From Bacteroidales bacterium (GTDB lineage Bacteria; Bacteroidota; Bacteroidia; Bacteroidales; UBA3663), in the NCBI GenBank assembly GCA_004557315.1, contig SFEH01000011.1, forward strand, positions 1 through 41,494: a DNA stretch of 41,494 bases, in the 5' to 3' direction. The number at the start of each line of letters is the position of its first letter. Positions within the stretch are counted from its first letter, which is position 1. Positions 33,504 to 40,868 of the stretch are shown piece by piece. Both the position numbers and the translations under genes were made by a program. The notes below the pieces were generated by a model. It was not told the DNA's origin. It saw only the letters and a list, made by a program, of their open reading frames with translations, and ran no database searches.

Positions 33504-35252
33504 TCAACGGAAGTAGCGGTCGTCGTTGGCTATCTCATGAGCCTTGCCTATTTCCCACAGATCCTTAGGTATGACCTCCCAGTCTCCTCTCAGATGCGGA
33601 GTGATAGTGCCTTGCTCCTTGATATATGATGCTATGTAACTTCTCACATCAATAGGCGTGGTGTCGATGGTGTGAGCCTCAAGCGTTGCATTATCCCAGC
33701 CGAGACCCTCTGTGATGAAGTTGCCTCCGCCCGATGCCTGATAGCTGTTGATTGCCACCTTGTAGTCCTTGTCAGGATCGAAGGCCGAACCGTCGCTCAT
33801 CGAGAGAATAGTGACACGCTTGCCTGCTGGCTTCGATATATCAACTATATATCGTATGCCCGCAGCCGAGGTGTAGTTGAAAGTATGGGTCACTGGCTTG
33901 CCGTTGCTGTCGCGGTTGATCAGCGGGTCGTTGGCGTTGCGCATGGTGGCAAACTGGTTGCTGAATCCGAATTCGAGATATTTTTGTATCTCCTTTCCCT
34001 TCATAAGCAGGGTGAAAAGCTGGTTCTCGTACTTATAGATCACGAACAGCTGTCGCCATGTGATCTTGCCTGCTGGAATCTCTTCGTAAGGACTGAGCAC
34101 TGCTGCCATCGAGACGTCGGCCTTGGTCGCCCAGAGCTGTGCGTTGTGGACAAGATCCATGAACTTGCAAGGACCATACAGACCGTCGATGCCATTCAGG
34201 TCGGCAGTAAGTGTTCCGAGAGGTTGCTCGATATAGTCGTTGACCTTCTTGATGTCATTCTCAAACTCTGCACAGAAGTCCGCATCGGGCGCAAACTTGC
34301 GGCTATCCACCAGTTGAGTCTTGATGGTCTTGCTGTATGTGCCGTCGCTCTTGCGCTGCAGGTGGATGTCGGCACGACCGATAAATCGGGCAGCAGTGGC
34401 AGCATCGATCATCTTGACTGTGTCGCCTGCTACATTCACTATATCCGACAGAGCCTTGTAGTGGTCGTGACCGATGATGATAATGTCGAACCCTGGCACT
34501 TTCTGTGCCGCAGGAATCGATCCGTTCTCATTGTATCGGGTGTCAGCGGTGTTGCCGTTTGTCTCATAGTCACTGCCAGCGTGGAACAGGCCGATGACGA
34601 TGTCAGGGTGCTCGCGTTCCTGGATCACAGGCATCCACTTCTGCGCACATTCCACCATGTCTTCAAACTCGAGGTTTGGCCAAAGACTCTTGGGCAGCCA
34701 TGCGTGGATATTTGGAGTGATCATACCGAGCACGGCAATCTTTATGCCCTTGCGGTTCATGACGGCATAAGGCTGGAACATTGGCTGACCAGTCCTTGTG
34801 TCGATGGCATTGGCACAGAGCCATGGCATGTCGATCATCTTTGGGAATCTTCCATTATAGATGCCTTCTCCTGTCTCAATGTCGTGGTTGCCTACTCCGA
34901 TGGCGTTGTATCCAAGATAATTGAAAATGCGAGCCATGAGATGCTGGCTCGTCGTATCTACGTAGTTGTAATAGTAGATTGAAGGCTGACCCTGAAGGAA
35001 GTCGCCAGTGTCGAACAGCATGACCTTTTCGGGGTCGGCTTTACGCTCTTGCTTGACATACTGTGAGACATTGGCAAGACTGACTTCTGCCTCACAGCCT
35101 CGCTTGAAATCGTATGGCAAGCAGGCACCGTGAACATCGGTGGTGCAGAGGATGACAAGGTCTGCCGACTCCGGTTTCTTGCTGCCGTTTGTGCATGATG
35201 CGAGGATCAGTGTGGCAGCAAGCAGGAGAAGTATTGGTTTCATGATAGACAT
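33504..35252 (-). CDS. 5'-nucleotidase/2',3'-cyclic phosphodiesterase family lipoprotein, complete active site
   Basis: A 582-residue lipoprotein (LILASC, Cys20) of the UshA-like family, with an N-terminal metallophosphatase domain and a C-terminal nucleotide-binding domain. The dimetal site is intact: Asp39 and His41 (TTDVHG), Asp84 (GDFLQGQP), Asn122-His123-Asp124 (GNHD), His224 (GLFHAG) and His262/His264 (GHDH). It probably removes phosphate from extracellular nucleotides in the periplasm or at the surface. Met1 or Met4 may be the start. The stop of its upstream paralogue is 11 bases away, so the two form a tandem pair. Confidence 0.92.
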   Translation of the reverse strand: MSIMKPILLLLAATLILASCTNGSKKPESADLVILCTTDVHGACLPYDFKRGCEAEVSLANVSQYVKQERKADPEKVMLFDTGDFLQGQPSIYYYNYVDTTSQHLMARIFNYLGYNAIGVGNHDIETGEGIYNGRFPKMIDMPWLCANAIDTRTGQPMFQPYAVMNRKGIKIAVLGMITPNIHAWLPKSLWPNLEFEDMVECAQKWMPVIQEREHPDIVIGLFHAGSDYETNGNTADTRYNENGSIPAAQKVPGFDIIIIGHDHYKALSDIVNVAGDTVKMIDAATAARFIGRADIHLQRKSDGTYSKTIKTQLVDSRKFAPDADFCAEFENDIKKVNDYIEQPLGTLTADLNGIDGLYGPCKFMDLVHNAQLWATKADVSMAAVLSPYEEIPAGKITWRQLFVIYKYENQLFTLLMKGKEIQKYLEFGFSNQFATMRNANDPLINRDSNGKPVTHTFNYTSAAGIRYIVDISKPAGKRVTILSMSDGSAFDPDKDYKVAINSYQASGGGNFITEGLGWDNATLEAHTIDTTPIDVRSYIASYIKEQGTITPHLRGDWEVIPKDLWEIGKAHEIANDDRYFR

Positions 35253-35263
35253 ATGTGTGATTC

Positions 35264-36979
35264 TTATTTGAGATATTTTCCGAGAAATTCCTTCTCACGA
35301 GGAGCAGCAACGTCAAACCATGGTGTAGGTATGACCTTCCAGTCGTCGCGCGATGACGATTCCAGGCGTTTGCGGTTGCGGATGTAGTTAGAGAAGTTCA
35401 TTCGGATGTCGTTGGCCGAAGTTGCGATGATGCGCGAGAGCACGATTGAGTCGTTCCACTGTACGCCTTCAGTGGTATGTCCGCCACCGCCTATTGCCAG
35501 GTGGTCGTTCATCGTCACGCGGTAGATTTTCTCTGGTTCGAAAGGCTCACCGTTGCTCATTTTGGTGATAGTGATGCGCTCGCCTGCTGGCTTCGACACA
35601 TCGACGGTGTAGTTGATGCCAGCAGCGCATGAGTAGTTGTACTGCACGGTCTTAAGTTCAGGACCGAAGTCGCTCATGATGATATTGCCGTCGGCATCAC
35701 GCTTATATGCGATGAGGTTGTCGTTCTGGCTCTTCATCGTGTCATATTGCAAGCCATAGGCATGCTCAAGGAACTTGTGTATCTCATCGCCGGTCATGCG
35801 CAGAGTCCAAATCTGGTTCTCGAACTTATAGACGTTGAAGAGGTTGCGCATAGTGAACTCACCTGCAGGCACTTCATCGAAGCTCGCAAGGAAATTGGTC
35901 AGCGAGACTTCGGCTCCTGAGATCCAAAGCTGCATCTCGTGAATGAAGTTGACGATAGCCGAAGGACCTACGAGTCCGTCTTCAGGAATCAGGTCGTAGG
36001 TGAATGTGGCGAGAGGCTCGTCGAGGTATCGGTTGATGCGCTCAATCTCGCCCTCGAAAGTGCTTGTATATGCCTCGCTTGGCTTGACATTTCTCATTGA
36101 TACACGTTCGATGCTCACCTTCTTGTCGTATGTTCCATCGCTATTCTGCTTGAGGTGAACCTTTGCCTTACCAACTTCTTCACATCGTGTGAGAGGCTGA
36201 AGGAGTGGAATGTCCTTGCCGGTGGCATCCTTGACATAGTCGCAGAAGCCGGTGTGGTCCTGTCCGCATAGCACCATGTCGAGTCCCGATACCTTGCCTA
36301 TCACGCTCTCGATGTTGGCAGCGCTGATGTGGAACAGGCCGATGATGAGATCAGGTTTCTCGGTCTCCTGTATCTTAGCAATCCATTTGTTGGCCGATGC
36401 CTCAAGCTCCTCAAACCTGAGGTGCTGGTAGGCGATAGGAGTGAGCCATTCGCGCACGTTTGGTGTGATCAGTCCCAAGACAGCCACCTTGAAGCCGCCT
36501 CGTTTCAATATGGCATAAGGCGTGAACATTGGCTTGTCGGTGCGTATGTCAATGGCATTGGCACAGATCAGTGGGGCATTGAACCAACCCGGCATCCTGT
36601 CCTTGTAAATCTTCTCGCCAAACTGGATGTCGTTCTCGCCGACTACGAGAGCGTCATAGCCAATGAAATTGGCAGTTCGCCCTACGATATGCTCTTCTCT
36701 GTTAGCCACATTATTATAATAATACGTACTTGGCTGTCCCTCTGCCATATCACCGGCATCGAGCATTATCACCTCCTCACCTTGCTGGCGCAGCTGGTCA
36801 ACGTATGCGAAGACATTGGCCTGACTGACTTCGGCAGGCGCATTCTTAAGGAAGTTGAAAGGCAGAACCATGCCGTGAACGTCGGTAGTGAAGAGTATCG
36901 TCAGGTCGCCTTCTTCTGGTTTGGAGCAAGAGGTCAAGGTTATCAAAGTGACCAAAACTGTATAAATCAGTTTCTTCAT
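35264..36979 (-). CDS. 5'-nucleotidase-like lipoprotein with altered active site
   Basis: A 571-residue lipoprotein (LTSC, Cys18) paralogous to the downstream gene along its whole length. Asp33 and His35 (TTDVHG), Asp77 and His217 are kept. The GNHD motif has become GEND (Glu115-Asn116-Asp117), replacing a metal-binding Asn and the catalytic His. GHDH has become GQDH (Gln240), replacing a metal ligand. The rest, including the C-terminal domain, is complete and in frame, so the gene is not decaying. It may have lost phosphatase activity and kept a binding role, or act differently. A lipoprotein signal places it in the envelope. Confidence 0.88.
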   Translation of the reverse strand: MKKLIYTVLVTLITLTSCSKPEEGDLTILFTTDVHGMVLPFNFLKNAPAEVSQANVFAYVDQLRQQGEEVIMLDAGDMAEGQPSTYYYNNVANREEHIVGRTANFIGYDALVVGENDIQFGEKIYKDRMPGWFNAPLICANAIDIRTDKPMFTPYAILKRGGFKVAVLGLITPNVREWLTPIAYQHLRFEELEASANKWIAKIQETEKPDLIIGLFHISAANIESVIGKVSGLDMVLCGQDHTGFCDYVKDATGKDIPLLQPLTRCEEVGKAKVHLKQNSDGTYDKKVSIERVSMRNVKPSEAYTSTFEGEIERINRYLDEPLATFTYDLIPEDGLVGPSAIVNFIHEMQLWISGAEVSLTNFLASFDEVPAGEFTMRNLFNVYKFENQIWTLRMTGDEIHKFLEHAYGLQYDTMKSQNDNLIAYKRDADGNIIMSDFGPELKTVQYNYSCAAGINYTVDVSKPAGERITITKMSNGEPFEPEKIYRVTMNDHLAIGGGGHTTEGVQWNDSIVLSRIIATSANDIRMNFSNYIRNRKRLESSSRDDWKVIPTPWFDVAAPREKEFLGKYLK

Positions 36980-37027
36980 ATTCGGATTGGTTTTGAGCCA
37001 GATTGAATGTTTTTGATATTGAAAAGC

Positions 37028-37059
37028 GTAAGTTTCGCAAGTTGTCTTGCGAAACCTAC
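37028..37059 (-). terminator. Hairpin after glmM, probable terminator
   Basis: GTTTCGCAAG and CTTGCGAAAC (37032-37055) form a perfect 10-bp stem with a 4-nt loop, extended by GTA/TAC beyond one mismatch. On the minus strand a short CTTTTC follows, so the T tract is weak. It separates glmM from the nucleotidase pair. Confidence 0.55.
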
Positions 37060-37067
37060 ATCAAGCT

Positions 37068-38471
37068 TTATGAGTTGTGTACCTCAGCCGCAATGGCATC
37101 GGCAGTAGCCTGGGCAAGCTCCATGGTCTGTGCCTCGGCATATACGCGAATGATCGGCTCGGTATTTGACTTGCGCAAGTGAACCCATCGATCTGGGAAG
37201 TCGAGCTTCACACCGTCGATGTCGGTGATCTCTACATCTGGCATCTTGCTGTATTTATCCTTTACCGAAGCAAGCAGAGCGTCGATGTCGATCTCTGGAG
37301 TGAGGTCGATGCGCTGCTTTGCGATGCAGTACTGAGGATAAGAGTCGCGAAGCTGGCTCACAGTGAAGTCAGGCTTCTCCTTTCGGATGTGAGCGAGGTT
37401 AGAGAGGAAGAGGGCGATACCTACCAGGGCATCGCGTCCGTAGTGTGCTTCTGGATATATGACACCGCCATTGCCCTCGCCGCCAATCACAGCGTTGATG
37501 TCCTTCATCTTTGTCACCACATTGACCTCGCCTACTGCAGCAGCCTCGTAGTGACCGCCACGTGCGCGGGTCACGTCGCGGAGAGCGCGTGAAGAAGAGA
37601 GGTTGGAAGAAGTGTTGCCAGGTGTGTGCTGGAGCACATAGTCGGCACAGCTTACGAGCGTGTATTCCTCGCCGAACATCTGTCCGTTCTCGCATATCAC
37701 AGCCAGACGGTCAACGTCTGGATCGACCACGAAGCCCACATCGACCTTCGACTTTGGAATAGCCTCTGAAATCTGTGTGAGGTTGGCAGGTATAGGCTCA
37801 GGGTTATGGGCGAAGTGTCCGTTGGCTGTGCAGTTGAGCTGGAAGATACGCTTCACGCCAAGTGCTTCGAGAAGGGCAGGGATGACGAGACCGCCAACCG
37901 AGTTGACACAGTCGATCATCACACTGAAACGAGCCTTGCGGATAGCATCAACATCGACGAGCTTGAGCTTGAGCACCTGCTGGATGTGGTAGTTGGTGTA
38001 GTCCTTGTTGGTGATTTTGCCGATCTCCATCACTTCAGCGAAGTTGAAGTCCTCGGCCTCAGCGATGCGGAGCACTTCCTCACCGGTAGCCTTGTCGAAG
38101 AATTCACCTTTTTCGTTGAGAAGTTTGAGTGCGTTCCATTGGATAGGATTATGACTTGCAGTCAGGATGATACCACCGTCGGCCTTCTCAGCCACAACAG
38201 CGATCTCGGTTGTAGGAGTGGTGGCTAGTCCGATGTTGATAACATCGAACCCCATTCCGATCAAAGTGCCACTGACACAGTTGTAGAGCATCTGACCCGA
38301 GATACGGGCATCGCGTCCGACAACGATACGGCGACTGCCTTCTGGATTGTTCTTGCGGATTACTGCACCATAGGCAGCAGTAAACTTTACAATGTCGAGG
38401 GGGTTGAGGCCTTCTCCTGCCTTACCTCCGATTGTACCGCGGATACCTGAGATTGATTTTATTAAGCTCAT
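37068..38471 (-). CDS. glmM: Phosphoglucosamine mutase
   Basis: A 467-residue alpha-D-phosphohexomutase. TASHNP (104-109) carries the phosphoserine Ser106. DPDVDR (250-255) binds magnesium, GGEGNGG binds the sugar and RKSNTEP binds the phosphate. GlmM converts glucosamine-6-phosphate to glucosamine-1-phosphate for UDP-GlcNAc, feeding peptidoglycan and lipid A. Phosphomannomutase is an alternative assignment within the family; the Bacteroidales form with this spacing is usually called GlmM. The start overlaps the DUF4827 gene by four bases. Confidence 0.88.
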   Translation of the reverse strand: MSLIKSISGIRGTIGGKAGEGLNPLDIVKFTAAYGAVIRKNNPEGSRRIVVGRDARISGQMLYNCVSGTLIGMGFDVINIGLATTPTTEIAVVAEKADGGIILTASHNPIQWNALKLLNEKGEFFDKATGEEVLRIAEAEDFNFAEVMEIGKITNKDYTNYHIQQVLKLKLVDVDAIRKARFSVMIDCVNSVGGLVIPALLEALGVKRIFQLNCTANGHFAHNPEPIPANLTQISEAIPKSKVDVGFVVDPDVDRLAVICENGQMFGEEYTLVSCADYVLQHTPGNTSSNLSSSRALRDVTRARGGHYEAAAVGEVNVVTKMKDINAVIGGEGNGGVIYPEAHYGRDALVGIALFLSNLAHIRKEKPDFTVSQLRDSYPQYCIAKQRIDLTPEIDIDALLASVKDKYSKMPDVEITDIDGVKLDFPDRWVHLRKSNTEPIIRVYAEAQTMELAQATADAIAAEVHNS

Positions 38472-39160
38472 TCTGGTAAATAATTAGGTTTTGTAAATCG
38501 CACTGTACCATAGTACAATGTGTAGTAATAGGATGCATAAGTCATTGGCACCAGGCCGAAAGGCACTATCACCGAAGCATCTCCACCCTGCCACAGGAAG
38601 CGGATTGGGAATCCCATGCCACCACTCGTACATTCATACGACGAGCCTGTGCCATAGGTGTAGGCATAGCCTTGATAGCAGTAGTAGTTGCGGTTCCAGC
38701 TGTAGCACACCTCATAGCTGTTCGGGTCGAGGTTGTCGAGCGAAAGGTTCTTCTCAGGCTCTGAATAGTTGTAGTCAGAGAGGTTGAGGAGGTTCTGGAA
38801 ACGCACGAGCACGTTCTCGTTCTCATAGAACTTCTTCTTTGAGCGCATGTCAGGATACTCATTGCCCCAGTTGTTCACGCGGAAATACAGTCGCTTATAA
38901 TATCCATCGGTTATCTGATACCACTTGCCGAGCTCGATGAACTCGCTTGGGCAGATGCTGTCTTCCAATATAGCCTCTGCCATGTCGTTGATTTGATCTT
39001 CGTCGAATTTTGCGGCAACCTCAATATCGTTGAAGTCGATCCAGTCCTGTATGTAACGACGTTCGTCATTGACATACTCGGCATAGCTCTTGCCGTCGTT
39101 ACATCCTGTGCAGAAGACTCCAGCAACAATGGTTGCGATTGCAAATAATATTTTTCTCAT
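38468..39160 (-). CDS. DUF4827-type lipoprotein
   Basis: A 230-residue putative lipoprotein: a hydrophobic leader then FCTGC, with Cys19 as the likely lipidation site. It resembles the Bacteroidetes DUF4827 family, in which the mature part has a helical N-terminal region (ERRYIQDWIDF) and a Tyr/Gly-rich FKBP-like C-terminal half. No enzymatic residues can be named. It overlaps glmM by four bases and carries the promoter for both. Such coupling suggests envelope-related regulation or folding, but its function is unknown. Confidence 0.75.
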   Translation of the reverse strand: MRKILFAIATIVAGVFCTGCNDGKSYAEYVNDERRYIQDWIDFNDIEVAAKFDEDQINDMAEAILEDSICPSEFIELGKWYQITDGYYKRLYFRVNNWGNEYPDMRSKKKFYENENVLVRFQNLLNLSDYNYSEPEKNLSLDNLDPNSYEVCYSWNRNYYCYQGYAYTYGTGSSYECTSGGMGFPIRFLWQGGDASVIVPFGLVPMTYASYYYTLYYGTVRFTKPNYLPE

Positions 39161-39183
39161 ACTTTTATTGTAAATAAAACGTG

Positions 39184-39215
39184 CAAATATAATAAATTCC
39201 CTCGTTTTTCACAAA
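39184..39215 (-). promoter_or_regulatory. Promoter of the DUF4827-glmM operon
   Basis: On the minus strand TTTG, a 20-nt gap and TATATTTG followed by CACG. The start codon of the DUF4827 gene is 24 bases downstream of the -7 box. Confidence 0.82.
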
Positions 39216-39325
39216 CCTTTTAAGGATATTTATCATAATGCACGTTTTTTTAGTCAATAAAGAAAGAAAATGCAAATGGAGGATGCAATTGGGCAGACTC
39301 AAAATGACTCATCAGACTCGTTTTG

Positions 39326-40216
39326 TTATTTGCTTGGTGAAAGATACGCATCTGGCTCCATCTTCGTCTTGTAGCTCTTCAGAGCTTCAACCATCTGCTC
39401 TGATGAGGCGTAGTGGTCATAAATCGAAGTGTCGCTGAGGACAAGGTTCTGGGTCGAGAGCAGTCGCTTGATGCCCGTGCCTCGACCGTGGACGAGAGCC
39501 AGAGCATAGACATAGTCTGACTTGTTGCTGATGTCAATGCCAAGACGTCCGTCGTGGTTAGCCAAAGTTATTCCAATGTTTTTAAGGCCATTGACCCCCT
39601 CAACAGAATCAAGAGGCTGATTCTTGCCGGTTGTCATAATTAAGGTGACTGCTTCCATCTCGGCTCGAGATGAGTCTGATTTCAGATTATCCTTCAAAGA
39701 CTGACGCATCGCAACAATCTGAAGCGTGTCTCCTTTGCTCCAATCCTCGTGATTCTGAAGAATGGCATATGCCAAATTTGTTACATCGGTTGTGACCTCT
39801 TTGTCTGTAGTACCAAGTTCGATGTTCGAGGTCAAGCCTGCCGACGACAAGGAATACTCGATTGGCGTGATGATGCCTTGCGACACGCAATAAGGAGCAA
39901 GGACAACCTTGTGATACAATGCATCGGTCTTGGTCAGCCAAACGGGTTTTTGCCTGAGGTTGTATTTGCGGAAGAAAGTTGCAGCATTCCTGTTGCCTGC
40001 GATACCCTCAAAGTTTTCCAGGAGCGCAGGCTTCAGCACTCTGTAGTTGTTCAGGATGTTGATCAACTTGAGGCGCTGCTTCATCTGTGCCTCTGTCTTT
40101 GGGTTCCTGCATTTAACGTCGTAAGATGCCACAATGGTCCTGCCATTCGATTCCCAAGCCCTTATTCCTCCGATCTTGCCAGAGAAGGTGCCTAATCCCG
40201 ATTTTAGTATAGCCAT
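39326..40216 (-). CDS. DUF6266 family protein
   Basis: A 296-residue protein without signal peptide or membrane segment. The N-terminus, with FSGKIGGIRAWESNGRTIV and then CRNPKTEAQMKQR, matches the Bacteroidetes DUF6266 pattern of glycine-spaced strands followed by a charged helix. The remainder looks beta-rich. Function is unknown. The 5' flank on its coding strand is an A-rich repeat tract (AAACTGAAAACTAAAAC-like), the near end of the 11-nt array at 40217-40612. No clear promoter was found. The lower gene density here and the next unrecognised gene suggest an accessory region. Confidence 0.8.
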   Translation of the reverse strand: MAILKSGLGTFSGKIGGIRAWESNGRTIVASYDVKCRNPKTEAQMKQRLKLINILNNYRVLKPALLENFEGIAGNRNAATFFRKYNLRQKPVWLTKTDALYHKVVLAPYCVSQGIITPIEYSLSSAGLTSNIELGTTDKEVTTDVTNLAYAILQNHEDWSKGDTLQIVAMRQSLKDNLKSDSSRAEMEAVTLIMTTGKNQPLDSVEGVNGLKNIGITLANHDGRLGIDISNKSDYVYALALVHGRGTGIKRLLSTQNLVLSDTSIYDHYASSEQMVEALKSYKTKMEPDAYLSPSK

Positions 40217-40612
40217 AGTTTTATAGTTTTAGAGTTATTTTTTTAGTTTCTAGTTTTAGTTTTCAGTTTCTAGTTATAGATTCCTGTTTTAGTTTTCAGT
40301 TTTGTCAATTCGATATTATACGTTCCTTATGTTTTTTCAGTTTTTATCCTTTGTTCATTCGTTCTGCCTCCGTTCAGTTTCCGACCATCATTCGTTCTTC
40401 ATTCATTCGTCCTTTGTTCTTCCTTCGTTCTTACTTCAATTTCAGTCCATACTTTCTACATTGTTTCCCCATTGTTTCTCCATCGAAACGATGGACAATC
40501 GATGGACAATCGATGGACAATCAATGGACAATAAGCGAAGGACAAACGAAGGATGAACGAAGGACGAACGGAGTAAGAACGGAGAAATAGCGAAGGATGA
40601 ACGCTGGATCTC
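40217..40612. repeat. Degenerate 11-nt tandem array with internal strand switch
   Basis: From 40347 to 40489 thirteen 11-mers run in register with a consensus near TTCGTTCTTCC (best copies at 40391, 40413 and 40424). From 40490 the same register continues with GATGGACAATC three times exactly, then AATGGACAATA. After a 3-nt shift at 40534, seven units near CGAAGGACGAA start at 40536, 40547, 40558, 40569, 40580, 40591 and 40602. The reverse complement of the left unit (GGAAGAACGAA) differs from the right unit, rotated (GGACGAACGAA), at one base. Further left, a 16-bp word occurs at 40254 and 40287, 33 bases (3 x 11) apart. No coding potential is credible: ORFs through it are by-products of the repeat. 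Confidence 0.85.
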
Positions 40613-40868
40613 CGACTCAGCCGTCAAGTCATTATGCTCATGTTCGAGTCGAAGTGCCTGCCGCATAATATGCATGAATCTGCCTTATGTTTGCATTTTT
40701 ACCATCGTAATGAGCATCTGATGATAATAGTTCAACAGTTATGGTAGGGCAATTCACCTCCTCGAATCTAAGCACTATTGTGTATCAATGAGTTACGAAT
40801 GCACGTTAACGATAAGAGGATGTAATAAGGGCGGTTGTGATAAACAAACATAGGAATCGATAAGAACG
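40613..40868. other. Non-coding stretch without recognised elements
   Basis: This 256-base remainder of the spacer shows no convincing ORF, RNA gene or terminator. Two TAnnTTTG matches occur (plus strand 40686-40693; minus strand 40845-40852), but both lack a -33 element. The minus-strand one could in principle serve the DUF6266 gene, with a very long leader through the repeat array. Confidence 0.5.

Noticed and set aside
33672..34982. 436-codon plus-strand ORF
   Set aside because: It is antisense to the intact nucleotidase gene; composition reflects the opposite strand's codon use.
40480..40612. Possible CRISPR array
   Set aside because: Units are 11 nt, contiguous and degenerate, without spacers or cas genes.
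40302..40675. Overlapping ORFs of about 77-84 codons on both strands inside the repeat array
   Set aside because: They arise because an 11-nt repeat lacks stop codons in several frames; the peptides are low-complexity and lack start signals.
40845..40852. Promoter for the DUF6266 gene (TATGTTTG on the minus strand)
   Set aside because: No -33 element at 19-21 nt, and the start codon is about 630 bases away across the repeat array.
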